The notes under the pieces were generated by a model, which was not told the DNA's origin, searched no databases, and worked only from the letters and a program-made list of their open reading frames with translations. A stretch of DNA of 64,000 bases from Rhizobium sp. CG5 (lineage in GTDB: Bacteria; Pseudomonadota; Alphaproteobacteria; Rhizobiales; Rhizobiaceae). The stretch is taken from the NCBI RefSeq assembly GCF_023701945.1, contig NZ_JABAEF010000009.1:124001-188000 (forward strand), read 5' to 3'. The position numbers and the translations under genes are program-made. Shown in pieces: positions 1 through 6,359 of the stretch (positions are counted from its first letter, which is position 1; every line of letters begins with the position of its first letter).

Positions 1-113
1 CGCCATCCTCGCGCGCCTTCGTCTTTCAAGCCAGAGAAGCCAGTGATGAAGTATTCGATCGTCCAACCTATCCATGCGGGTCGTTGTCGTTTGGAAGAAG
101 GGCAGGTGAGGCG

Positions 114-752
114 ATGAGCGACAAGGAAACCCTGGCGCAGCAGTTCTACCGCGCGCTCAAGCAGCGCATTCTCGAAGGCCGCTTCTCGTCCGAGGAGATG
201 CTGACGGAGCGGACTCTGGCGCTGGAGTTCGGGATCTCAAGAACGCCTTTGCGGGCGGCGATCTCCCGCCTGGAAAAAGAGAACGTCATCTCGCGACTCC
301 CGAACGGCGCCCTGATGGTTCGCACCGTCACCGTGGAACAGCTGCTGGAGATCGTGCAGATCCGCAGGATGCTCGAAGGAGCGGCGGCGGCGAAGGCTGC
401 GACATTCGCAATGACGCCGGAGCTTGTCGAATCCCGTGAACGGATGCGCGCCTATGCTAAGGGTGGCGATATCGCCTTCGACAATTTCTGGCTGGACGAC
501 GATACGTTTCACCTGGCCGTCGCGCAGGCCGCCGAGCTGCCCCTGCTTTCGACCATGCTGACGGAGATGCGCAGCATCGCGCGTCGTTGCACCATTACCC
601 GGACGCATGACCGGTTTGATCAACAGGCCCGCGAGCATATCGCGGTTGTCGATGCGATCGAGGCCGGCGATAGCGATGCCGCACAGGCGGCCATGGAAAT
701 GCATTTCGACAGCGTGAAGGCGCGTTTCCTGGGCTGGCTGGGGCGCGATTGA
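114..752 (+). CDS. GntR-family (FCD subfamily) transcriptional regulator
   Basis: DNA-binding regulator of about 212 residues. An N-terminal winged helix (about residues 10-75) carries the GntR recognition pattern around FGISRTPLRAAISRLE. The C-terminal all-helical FCD ligand domain (about 85-205) shows the usual metal/ligand His positions in DDTFHLAV, REHIAVVDAI and MEMHFDSV. The ATG at 114 is preferred over a TTG at 84 because the winged helix begins right after it and a purine-rich stretch lies just upstream. It precedes a convergent M24 gene and the DUF1989/ABC operon, so an intermediate of that pathway is a reasonable guess for its effector. The effector cannot be read from sequence. Confidence 0.88.
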   Translation: MSDKETLAQQFYRALKQRILEGRFSSEEMLTERTLALEFGISRTPLRAAISRLEKENVISRLPNGALMVRTVTVEQLLEIVQIRRMLEGAAAAKAATFAMTPELVESRERMRAYAKGGDIAFDNFWLDDDTFHLAVAQAAELPLLSTMLTEMRSIARRCTITRTHDRFDQQAREHIAVVDAIEAGDSDAAQAAMEMHFDSVKARFLGWLGRD

Positions 753-793
753 ACCGGCCTGTACCATCCCCGCCTTGATCCAATCGGACGATA

Positions 794-1969
794 TCAGAAC
801 ATGCTCGGGGAGCGCGTCAGCAGCTCGTTGGCATTCTCGCCGATGATGATGATATCCTCGTAAAAGGCAGCGCCGACGCCGTCCAGCGACAGAAATGCCT
901 CGACGCCGAACACCATGTTCTGTTCGACGATATCGTCCGGCATCGACATGACTGTCGAAATACGCGGCAGTTCGAAGCCCAGCCCGATGCCGTGGCCGTA
1001 GAACGGAAAGTTCTTCATGATCGCCGAGATCGAGCCGCCAAAGGCGGCGGTCATGCGATCGCCTTCGGCGGCGACATCCAGCAGTTTCACGCCCGGCCGC
1101 AGCATGTCGGAGAGGCGATGCACGATGCCGCTCGCAGCCTCGATCAGACGCCGCTGCTCGGGATTGGCCGGACCGCGGACGGCCGTGCGCCCCGGATCGA
1201 GATAGTAGCCCTGGTAGAGCGGGCCATGCAGCGTGCCGGTGACGATGTCGCCGACGGCAGGCGTGTCGGCGCTATATCCGGTCAGCGGAAAACGCTGGTC
1301 GAAGCCGAGCGTCTCGCCGTGATTGGTGCCGATCATCTGGATCCGTCCGCCGCGCCGCACCGTCTCGCGCGCCGCTTCGCCGGCGGCCTCGCGCTCCGAC
1401 ATGCCGCTGACCAGGCTTTGCATCAGGACGGTCATGCCGGCGGTCGCGGTCTCGCCGGCGATGCGATAACAGTCGAGCTCGCGGGCACTCTTGATGCGCC
1501 GCACGGAGCGAACCAGATCGTCGACCGGCACCCATTCGATGTCCGGTGCCGTTGCCTCGAGTTGGCGGTAGTATTTGACCGGAATGAAATTCGTACCGAC
1601 CAGCGCCACCCGTCCCTTGACGCCGCGGTCCACCAGAGCTTTTGCGACGCTTTCGAACGGATGGTTGCTGCAGTGGACGTCCTCGATCGAGACGAGGTCG
1701 CGCCGCACCTCCGGCTCGTCGATATGCAGCTGTGGCGCGCGTCCTTGCTGGAGGATCACCCCGGCAAAGGAGCGTGCGGTCCAGATGCTGGAGTCCATGC
1801 CGCTGCTGATGGCGTAGTGATTGGAGAGGTAGAGAACGTCGCCGCAGTTGTCGGTGGTTCCGCCGGCGCGTGAGAAGACCACGGCCGTCTCAAAGCCGCG
1901 CGCCTTCATCTCGTCATGCAGGCGGTCCCAGCGCTGTTGATATTCGTCGAGCGGAAAATAACGATCCAT
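794..1969 (-). CDS. M24-family (creatinase/Xaa-Pro peptidase-like) hydrolase
   Basis: A pita-bread fold protein of about 391 residues with an N-terminal creatinase-type domain and a C-terminal M24 domain. The catalytic-side motifs GHGIGLGFELPR, FGVEAFL and YEDIIII are present, giving the conserved His and two Glu. The first metal-binding Asp expected in the strand before YYLDPGRT is not found: the strand reads GDIVTGTLHGPLYQGYY. This recalls creatinase and ectoine hydrolase (DoeA/EutD), M24 members that hydrolyse small cyclic or guanidino compounds rather than peptides. Two tandem ATGs occur; GGAG at 1977-1980 gives 7 nt spacing to the ATG at 1969. It is divergent from the DUF1989/ABC operon. 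Substrate unknown. Confidence 0.82.
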   Translation of the reverse strand: MDRYFPLDEYQQRWDRLHDEMKARGFETAVVFSRAGGTTDNCGDVLYLSNHYAISSGMDSSIWTARSFAGVILQQGRAPQLHIDEPEVRRDLVSIEDVHCSNHPFESVAKALVDRGVKGRVALVGTNFIPVKYYRQLEATAPDIEWVPVDDLVRSVRRIKSARELDCYRIAGETATAGMTVLMQSLVSGMSEREAAGEAARETVRRGGRIQMIGTNHGETLGFDQRFPLTGYSADTPAVGDIVTGTLHGPLYQGYYLDPGRTAVRGPANPEQRRLIEAASGIVHRLSDMLRPGVKLLDVAAEGDRMTAAFGGSISAIMKNFPFYGHGIGLGFELPRISTVMSMPDDIVEQNMVFGVEAFLSLDGVGAAFYEDIIIIGENANELLTRSPSMF

Positions 1970-2337
1970 CATGTCACTCCAGATGCCGTGGCTGTCGTGT
2001 CGGCCGTCTTGATCGCCGCGCTGACAAGAATAGGCCCAAAAACCAGCTGTTGAATTTCGGTACACCGACTGTATCCTATCGTCAATCGGGCGCGTACCCT
2101 GTTTGCAGGGGGCTGCGAAATATTAAGCGGTTCTGATCCGAAATGCGTAAAAAGTAAGCATCTGCGACCTAATTTTAGGGCAATCGGATTATTATATGGG
2201 CCATAAAATGTTGAAATCGCTACTTGAATTCCACTGGTATACTGAATAGGCTTTAAGGAAGGCAAGTAAGTCCGGGTTCTCCCTTGTGCCCAAGCACGCC
2301 GGGACAGGCGCAGATCGTACCGCGAAGACGAGTAGAC
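1970..2337. promoter_or_regulatory. Divergent intergenic region with candidate operator dyads
   Basis: 368 bp between two divergent genes, with no coding potential I believe. It is more AT-rich than its flanks. It holds a dyad TCGGT-AC-ACCGA at 2057-2068 and a GGTATAC-centred element at 2235-2244 that doubles as a good -10-like hexamer (TATACT). Both resemble FCD/GntR operators (TGGT...ACCA type) and could bind the GntR protein encoded at 114-752. Evidence is pattern only. Confidence 0.35.
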
Positions 2338-2964
2338 ATGGATTTCCAGACACAGGCTGTACCCGCGACCCTGGGGCGCGCATTCCGGATGAAGGCCGGG
2401 CAATTTGCCCGTATCGTCAACACGCACGGAAATCAGGTCGTCGACACCTGGGCGATTGCCGAAAGTGATCCCTGCGAGGTCTCCTCAATGGACCACACCC
2501 GGTCCGTCAACAGCAATATCTTCTTCACCGAAGGAATGAGCCTGCAGAGTTCGCGGCGGCGTTCGATGTTGACCATGGTTGCCGACAGCGCCAAGGTTCG
2601 CCATGACACCTTGCTCTGCCCCTGCAGTGCAGACCTTTATCGGCAGCTCGGCTGCACCGAATATCACCGCAGCTGCACCGACAATTACCACGAGGCTCTC
2701 TCGGTAGAGAGCATCAGCCATGACTTCACGCCGGCCTCGCTCAACCTGTTCATGAACGTCCCGGTCAAAGCGGATGGAAGCGTCGATCGTGTGCCACCTT
2801 CAACGGCTGCCGGCGATTACGTGGTGCTGAGGGCCGATATCGATCTTCTGCTGGTGTTGTCGGCCTGTCCGCAGGACATCACGCCGATCAACGGTGCGGC
2901 CCGCACGCCGAAGGATGTCGCGGTCTGCATCGCAAGTGCGTTTCCGCTGGAGGAGGTCCGATGA
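2338..2964 (+). CDS. DUF1989 (urea carboxylase-associated) family protein
   Basis: A soluble protein of 208 residues matching the DUF1989 family, with the conserved core CPCSADLY and the Cys/His/Asn cluster [13 protein letters not shown]. Members of this family acting with urea/guanidine carboxylase are carboxyguanidine deiminases (CgdA/CgdB). This copy stands alone, with no carboxylase or second DUF1989 subunit beside it, so that reaction should not be assumed. The ATG at 2338 is chosen over an upstream in-frame ATG at 2284 because the family begins near here. The stop overlaps the next gene by 4 bp (ATGA), so it is translationally coupled to an amino-acid ABC transporter. Likely role: hydrolysis or deimination of an imported nitrogen compound. 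Confidence 0.85.
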   Translation: MDFQTQAVPATLGRAFRMKAGQFARIVNTHGNQVVDTWAIAESDPCEVSSMDHTRSVNSNIFFTEGMSLQSSRRRSMLTMVADSAKVRHDTLLCPCSADLYRQLGCTEYHRSCTDNYHEALSVESISHDFTPASLNLFMNVPVKADGSVDRVPPSTAAGDYVVLRADIDLLLVLSACPQDITPINGAARTPKDVAVCIASAFPLEEVR

Positions 2965-3770
2965 GCGCTCCGCTCCTGCACCTGCGCGACATCCGCAAGA
3001 GTTTCGGCGACAACGAAGTGCTGAAGGGCGTTTCGCTGGATGTGCAAGCCGGCGAGGTGGTCTCGATCATCGGCGCCAGCGGCTCTGGAAAGAGCACCTT
3101 TCTTCGTTCCATCAACGCGTTGGAAATGCCGCAGGCGGGTTTCATGGATTTCGAGGATCTGTCCTTCGATTTCCGTGCGGACTCGCGCTTCTTTCCGACG
3201 CCGGCGCAGCTGCAATCCCTGCGCGCCCGCGTTGGCATGGTGTTCCAGAGCTACAATCTTTGGCCGCACATGACGGTGCTGGAAAATGTCACCCATGCGC
3301 CGACCAAGCTTTTGAAACTGCCGCGAGGGCAGGCCATTCAGGATGCGGAAGCGCTGCTGTCGCGGATCGGGCTTTACGAAAAGCGCCATAGCTATCCCGC
3401 ACGCCTTTCCGGCGGCCAGCAGCAGCGGGTGGCGATTGCCCGTGCCTTGGCGATGAAGCCGCGGTTGATGCTGTTCGACGAGGTGACCTCCGCCCTCGAC
3501 CCGGAACTGGTGCACGACGTGCTGGTGCTGATGGCGTCGCTGGCATCGGACGGCATGACGATGCTGCTGGTCACCCATGAGATCGCCTTTGCCCGCGACG
3601 TGTCCTCGCGGGTGCTGTTTTTCGACAAGGGCGTGATTGCGGAAACGGGATCGCCGGATATCCTGCGCAATCCCGAAAGCGAAAGGCTGCAACAGTTCCT
3701 GCACCGCATCCTGCATGACAAGGTCGGTCATGCCATTTCAAACGACAGCGGCCGGGGAACGCAGGCGTGA
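2961..3770 (+). CDS. Polar amino-acid ABC transporter ATP-binding protein (GlnQ/HisP type)
   Basis: ATPase of 269 residues that powers the adjacent permease. Walker [10 protein letters not shown] lies at residues 38-46, followed by signature [15 protein letters not shown], Walker [15 protein letters not shown] and switch histidine in LVTHE. Order and length fit the polar amino-acid uptake (PAAT) subfamily. The start overlaps the DUF1989 stop by 4 bp and the stop overlaps the permease start by 1 bp, showing a tight operon. About a dozen extra residues after Walker A ([13 protein letters not shown]) are typical of PAAT members handling unusual amino acids. Substrate unknown. Confidence 0.93.
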   Translation: MSAPLLHLRDIRKSFGDNEVLKGVSLDVQAGEVVSIIGASGSGKSTFLRSINALEMPQAGFMDFEDLSFDFRADSRFFPTPAQLQSLRARVGMVFQSYNLWPHMTVLENVTHAPTKLLKLPRGQAIQDAEALLSRIGLYEKRHSYPARLSGGQQQRVAIARALAMKPRLMLFDEVTSALDPELVHDVLVLMASLASDGMTMLLVTHEIAFARDVSSRVLFFDKGVIAETGSPDILRNPESERLQQFLHRILHDKVGHAISNDSGRGTQA

Positions 3771-4426
3771 TGGGCAATGTCTTCAACGAGTTCAAGATCT
3801 ACGGTCCAGGCTTCCTCGAAGCCTCCTGGACGGTGTTCGGCATTACCATCCTGACCATCGCGGTCAGTTGGGTCTGCGGCCTCGCGGCGGCGCTGGCGCA
3901 GCGTTCCGACTGGAAGGCGGTGCGCCTGTCGGCGGGCTTTTACATCTGGTTCATCCGCGGCACGCCGACGCTGATCCAGGTGTTCCTGATCTATTTCGGC
4001 CTGCCGCAGATCGGCATTCGGCTTTCCCCCTTTACCGCCGGTGTCCTGGCGCTCGGGATCAACAGCGGCGCCTATGTCGCCGAAATCGTCCGTGGCGGCC
4101 TGACGGCGATCCAGCGCGGCCAGACGGAATCGGCGCTTGCTCTGGGCTTCAGCCCTGCCGAGACGATGCGGACGATCATCCTGCCGCAGGTGTTCCGCAT
4201 CATCCTGCCGTCGATCACCAATGAGGCGATCTCGACCCTGAAGAACACCTCGCTTCTGTCGACCATTACCGTCGTCGAACTGACGCTTTATGCACAGACC
4301 CTGATCGCCTCAACCTTCCGGCCCTTCGAGTTCTATATCGCGGTGGCGGTGATCTATCTTGTCCTGACAACGGTGCTCACCTTCGTCGCGTCGTGGCTGG
4401 AGCGCCGTTATGCCAATCTTGGGTAA
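3770..4426 (+). CDS. Polar amino-acid ABC transporter permease
   Basis: Inner-membrane permease of 218 residues with about five hydrophobic helices and the EAA-type coupling loop (ESALALGFSPAETMRTIILPQ region) that contacts the ATPase. Start is the ATG at 3770, overlapping the ATPase stop (TGATG). It is the only permease in the operon, so the channel is presumably a homodimer; many PAAT systems use two different permeases. It contains FIRGTPTLIQVFLIYFGLPQ, the characteristic HisM/GlnP signature. The role is uptake of the ligand bound by the protein at 4560-5348. Confidence 0.92.
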   Translation: MGNVFNEFKIYGPGFLEASWTVFGITILTIAVSWVCGLAAALAQRSDWKAVRLSAGFYIWFIRGTPTLIQVFLIYFGLPQIGIRLSPFTAGVLALGINSGAYVAEIVRGGLTAIQRGQTESALALGFSPAETMRTIILPQVFRIILPSITNEAISTLKNTSLLSTITVVELTLYAQTLIASTFRPFEFYIAVAVIYLVLTTVLTFVASWLERRYANLG

Positions 4427-4559
4427 GGCGGCCATGACCGTTCCGTTGGCCGATTTGCGGCCCTGCCTGCTTCCCGGTGATCCTGCGCCCCGGGTTGAAA
4501 ATTACTGCAAACCTAAGAAACCGAACGACCTCATCCGTCACCAAAAAGGGAACTGAACC

Positions 4560-5348
4560 ATGAAGCTGAAGTCTTTGATTATCGCTGCCGCCGCCTTTGC
4601 CGGCCTGGCCATTCACCCGATCGCCAATGCTGCCGACCTGGAGCTGCTGGAGCCCGGCAAGCTGATGGTCGCAACGGAGGGCACCTATGCACCGTTCAGC
4701 ATGCGGGCGCCCGACGGTAAGCTCGACGGCCTGGAAATTCGTGTGATGCAGGAGGTCGCAAAGCGCCTGAACCTTGAATACACCCCCGTTCTGATCAAGT
4801 GGGATTCGCTTCTTGTTGGCCTTGAGGCCGATCAGTACGATGTCATCAGTGCAGCTATGGACATCACCGAAGCGCGCCAGAAGCAGGTCACCTTCTCCAA
4901 TGGCTGGCTGGAGTCCGGCGGCCGCGTCGTGACCGCAAAGGATTCCAAGATTGCGACCTCGGCCGAAATCAAAGGCAAGACGGTCGGGGCTCTGGTTGCC
5001 TCCAGCTGGACCAAGATCGCCGAGGAAAAGGGTGCAGCGGTCAAGGGCTACAAGGCGGAATCGGACGCCATGCAGGACCTCGTCAATGGCAACGTGGATG
5101 CTGTCATCACCGACTCGATCGCCGCTGCCTATGCCATCAAGTCCGCCAATATGCCGCTCAAGATGACCGATGACTATGTCAGCCATGTCCAGAAGGGCTT
5201 TGCCTTCAAGATGGGCAAGCCGAACCTCGTCGAGGCGGTCAACAAGGCACTGGCCGACATGAATGCCGATGGCACCTATGCCAAGCTGACGACCGATCTC
5301 GTTGGTTTCGATCCGGCTCCGAAGGACCCGATCAAGACAATCAAGTAA
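4560..5348 (+). CDS. Periplasmic amino-acid-type substrate-binding protein
   Basis: Class-3 solute-binding protein (SBP_bac_3) of 262 residues. Residues 1-24 form a Sec signal peptide ending in an ANA cleavage site. The mature part shows the family pattern LMVATEGTYAPFS near the N terminus, DGLEIRVMQEVAKRL, and the hinge region DVISAAMDITEARQKQVTFS. It is separated from the permease by 133 bp and may have its own promoter, as often seen for binding proteins needed in excess. Ligand not predictable; with M24 and DUF1989 neighbours, an amino-acid derivative or guanidino compound is plausible. Confidence 0.9.
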   Translation: MKLKSLIIAAAAFAGLAIHPIANAADLELLEPGKLMVATEGTYAPFSMRAPDGKLDGLEIRVMQEVAKRLNLEYTPVLIKWDSLLVGLEADQYDVISAAMDITEARQKQVTFSNGWLESGGRVVTAKDSKIATSAEIKGKTVGALVASSWTKIAEEKGAAVKGYKAESDAMQDLVNGNVDAVITDSIAAAYAIKSANMPLKMTDDYVSHVQKGFAFKMGKPNLVEAVNKALADMNADGTYAKLTTDLVGFDPAPKDPIKTIK

Positions 5349-5363
5349 GACTGAGCGTTGCAG

Positions 5364-5384
5364 CAGGGGGCTTGCCGCCCCCTG
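5364..5384 (+). terminator. GC-rich hairpin after the ABC operon
   Basis: An 8-bp perfect stem CAGGGGGC / GCCCCCTG with a 5-nt loop lies 15 bp after the binding-protein stop. There is no following T-run, so it is either a weak intrinsic terminator or a 3'-end stabilising hairpin. Confidence 0.5.
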
Positions 5385-5468
5385 TCTCACCACAAACCCG
5401 GTGGCGCCTGCGAAAAGTGACTTTGACTTTGCCGGCGCCCTTTTGAATAGGCAGGGCGCAACGCCTAT

Positions 5469-5487
5469 CCATGCATCGTGTGCATGG
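5469..5487. promoter_or_regulatory. Inverted repeat upstream of the DUF1127 gene
   Basis: CCATGCA-TCGTG-TGCATGG, a perfect 7-5-7 dyad about 120 bp before the DUF1127 start codon. It is a possible operator or a 5'-UTR hairpin. No known factor recognised. Confidence 0.3.
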
Positions 5488-5608
5488 CCGACCTGAACTC
5501 CTGTGTCTTATCGAAAGGCGGGCAAGGATCTATATTCCAACCATCGAAACGACGTTGGAACCGAAGCAAGGTTGCTGGCGTCAAGAGACCTCTTGAAAGG
5601 GGATTATC

Positions 5609-5755
5609 ATGAACGTAGCACGCTCCTTCAATACCTGGCGCAAATATCGTCAAACCGTTACGGAACTGGGTCGCATGACATCGCGCGAACTGCAGGATCT
5701 CGGGATCAATCGCGCCGACATCCCCAGCATTGCCCGCCATTCGGTTGCCCGCTAA
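5609..5755 (+). CDS. DUF1127 small basic protein
   Basis: A 48-residue protein with the DUF1127 pattern: N-terminal ARSFNTWRKYRQT, then GRMTSRELQDLGINRADIP and a short basic tail ending HSVAR. GAAAGGGG at 5595-5602 is a good ribosome-binding site. In alphaproteobacteria such proteins are linked to stress, RNA turnover and phosphate/carbon homeostasis; in Rhodobacter a DUF1127 protein (CcaF1) is an RNA-binding partner encoded with the CcsR/cuckoo small RNAs. The same arrangement occurs here, with four CCUCCUCCC hairpins beginning 190 bp downstream. Arg-rich composition is compatible with RNA binding (inference). Confidence 0.9.
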   Translation: MNVARSFNTWRKYRQTVTELGRMTSRELQDLGINRADIPSIARHSVAR

Positions 5756-5786
5756 GCGACGATTTTCCATCGGCCTCGATTGTGTG

Positions 5787-5813
5787 ACGCCCGCTGACGA
5801 CGCGGGCGTTTCT
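5787..5813 (+). terminator. Intrinsic terminator after the DUF1127 gene
   Basis: Stem ACGCCCGC / GCGGGCGT with a 7-nt loop followed by TTTCT, 31 bp after the DUF1127 stop. It would separate the mRNA from the downstream small RNA region unless read-through and processing occur. Confidence 0.7.
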
Positions 5814-5944
5814 GTGTCGGACAGGCTATCGGGGCCTCTTTCCGTGACAGGTTCCATCCGGGATGGAGTGCTCGTCTTTTTGCATAGCTGCAGTGCAGCA
5901 ATGTCTGTTTATTGTTCACCGAAATCCAGTATTGTCATTTTTAT

Positions 5945-6103
5945 CGAAGCAATGCACCTCCTCCCGCAGAGCTTCGGTTTCAGACGGCCCACTCCTCCTC
6001 CCAAAGGGGCGTCTGTCGGAACAGCGGCGCTCCTCCTCCCAGTCGTTGTTCCAGTTCTTTTCGAAAAGCCTGCCGCACCTCCTCCCGCGGCAGGCTTTTT
6101 GCT
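5945..6103 (+). ncRNA. Cuckoo/CcsR-like small RNA array: four CCUCCUCCC-loop hairpins
   Basis: Four successive hairpins each expose the same 9-mer CCTCCTCCC in the loop. Hairpin 1: stem CGAAGC/GCTTCG, 5945-5976, motif at 5957-5965. Hairpin 2: CAGACG/CGTCTG plus an inner CCC/GGG, 5981-6015, motif 5994-6002. Hairpin 3: GGAACAGCG/CGTTGTTCC, 6018-6052, motif 6032-6040. Hairpin 4: a 13-bp stem 6064-6099 with the motif at 6078-6086 filling the loop, also the terminator. CCUCC is the anti-Shine-Dalgarno core, so these RNAs could mimic 16S rRNA 3' ends or block ribosome-binding sites. Position after a DUF1127 gene matches the cuckoo RNA family, whose members usually have two such hairpins; the array may therefore be two RNAs (5945-6015 and 6018-6099) or one. 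Transcript ends are inferred. A dyad GCTGCA-G-TGCAGC at 5887-5899 lies upstream. Confidence 0.85.
6064..6103 (+). terminator. Strong intrinsic terminator closing the small RNA array
   Basis: AAAAGCCTGCCGC pairs with GCGGCAGGCTTTT around a 10-nt loop that itself contains CCTCCTCCC; five Ts follow the GC part of the stem. It is a textbook rho-independent terminator and the fourth motif hairpin. Confidence 0.9.
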
Positions 6104-6112
6104 TTTCAGGAT

Positions 6113-6166
6113 CGTGTGGTTTCAATTCCGGGATAGGGTCGCTCTGCCAATTGAGCGATGAGGTTT
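6113..6166 (-). other. tRNA-like D-arm fragment (no complete tRNA)
   Basis: Read on the minus strand, this stretch contains GCTCAATTGGCAGAGC, a good match to a tRNA D-arm (GCTCAGTTGGTAGAGC type). No anticodon stem, T-arm or acceptor stem can be folded around it. It may be a decayed tRNA remnant or chance. The rest of 5814-6359 apart from the small RNA array holds nothing else I can support. Confidence 0.25.
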
Positions 6167-6359
6167 GCCCAGAGCAAGAGCGTGCCTCTTGCTTCCGTGG
6201 CTCGGCATGGTTCGAACAGTGCAGCACGCCGCGCGACCTGCGGGCAGGTCGGCCTTCGCATCATTCCTGCCGATCGATTTGCAACAGGGCGCCGCGGATC
6301 GGCTGCGCCGGTTCCTTACCCGCGCATGCCAAAGGGATCCGCCTGGCGGCGGATGCCCT

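Noticed and set aside
1-117. Short coupled reading frames before the first GntR gene: one ending at TGA 44-46, then ATG 46 to TGA 117 (23 codons) overlapping the regulator ATG
   Set aside because: The first could be the tail of a gene cut by the window start and the second a leader peptide, but both are too short to support and have no recognisable sequence.
992-1873. Long open frame antisense to the M24 gene
   Set aside because: Composition is the usual high-GC shadow pattern; the opposite strand encodes a clear protein family.
5912-5935. Promoter-like TTGTTC and TATTGT before the small RNA array
   Set aside because: Spacing is only 12 bp, too short for a sigma-70 promoter; left unassigned.
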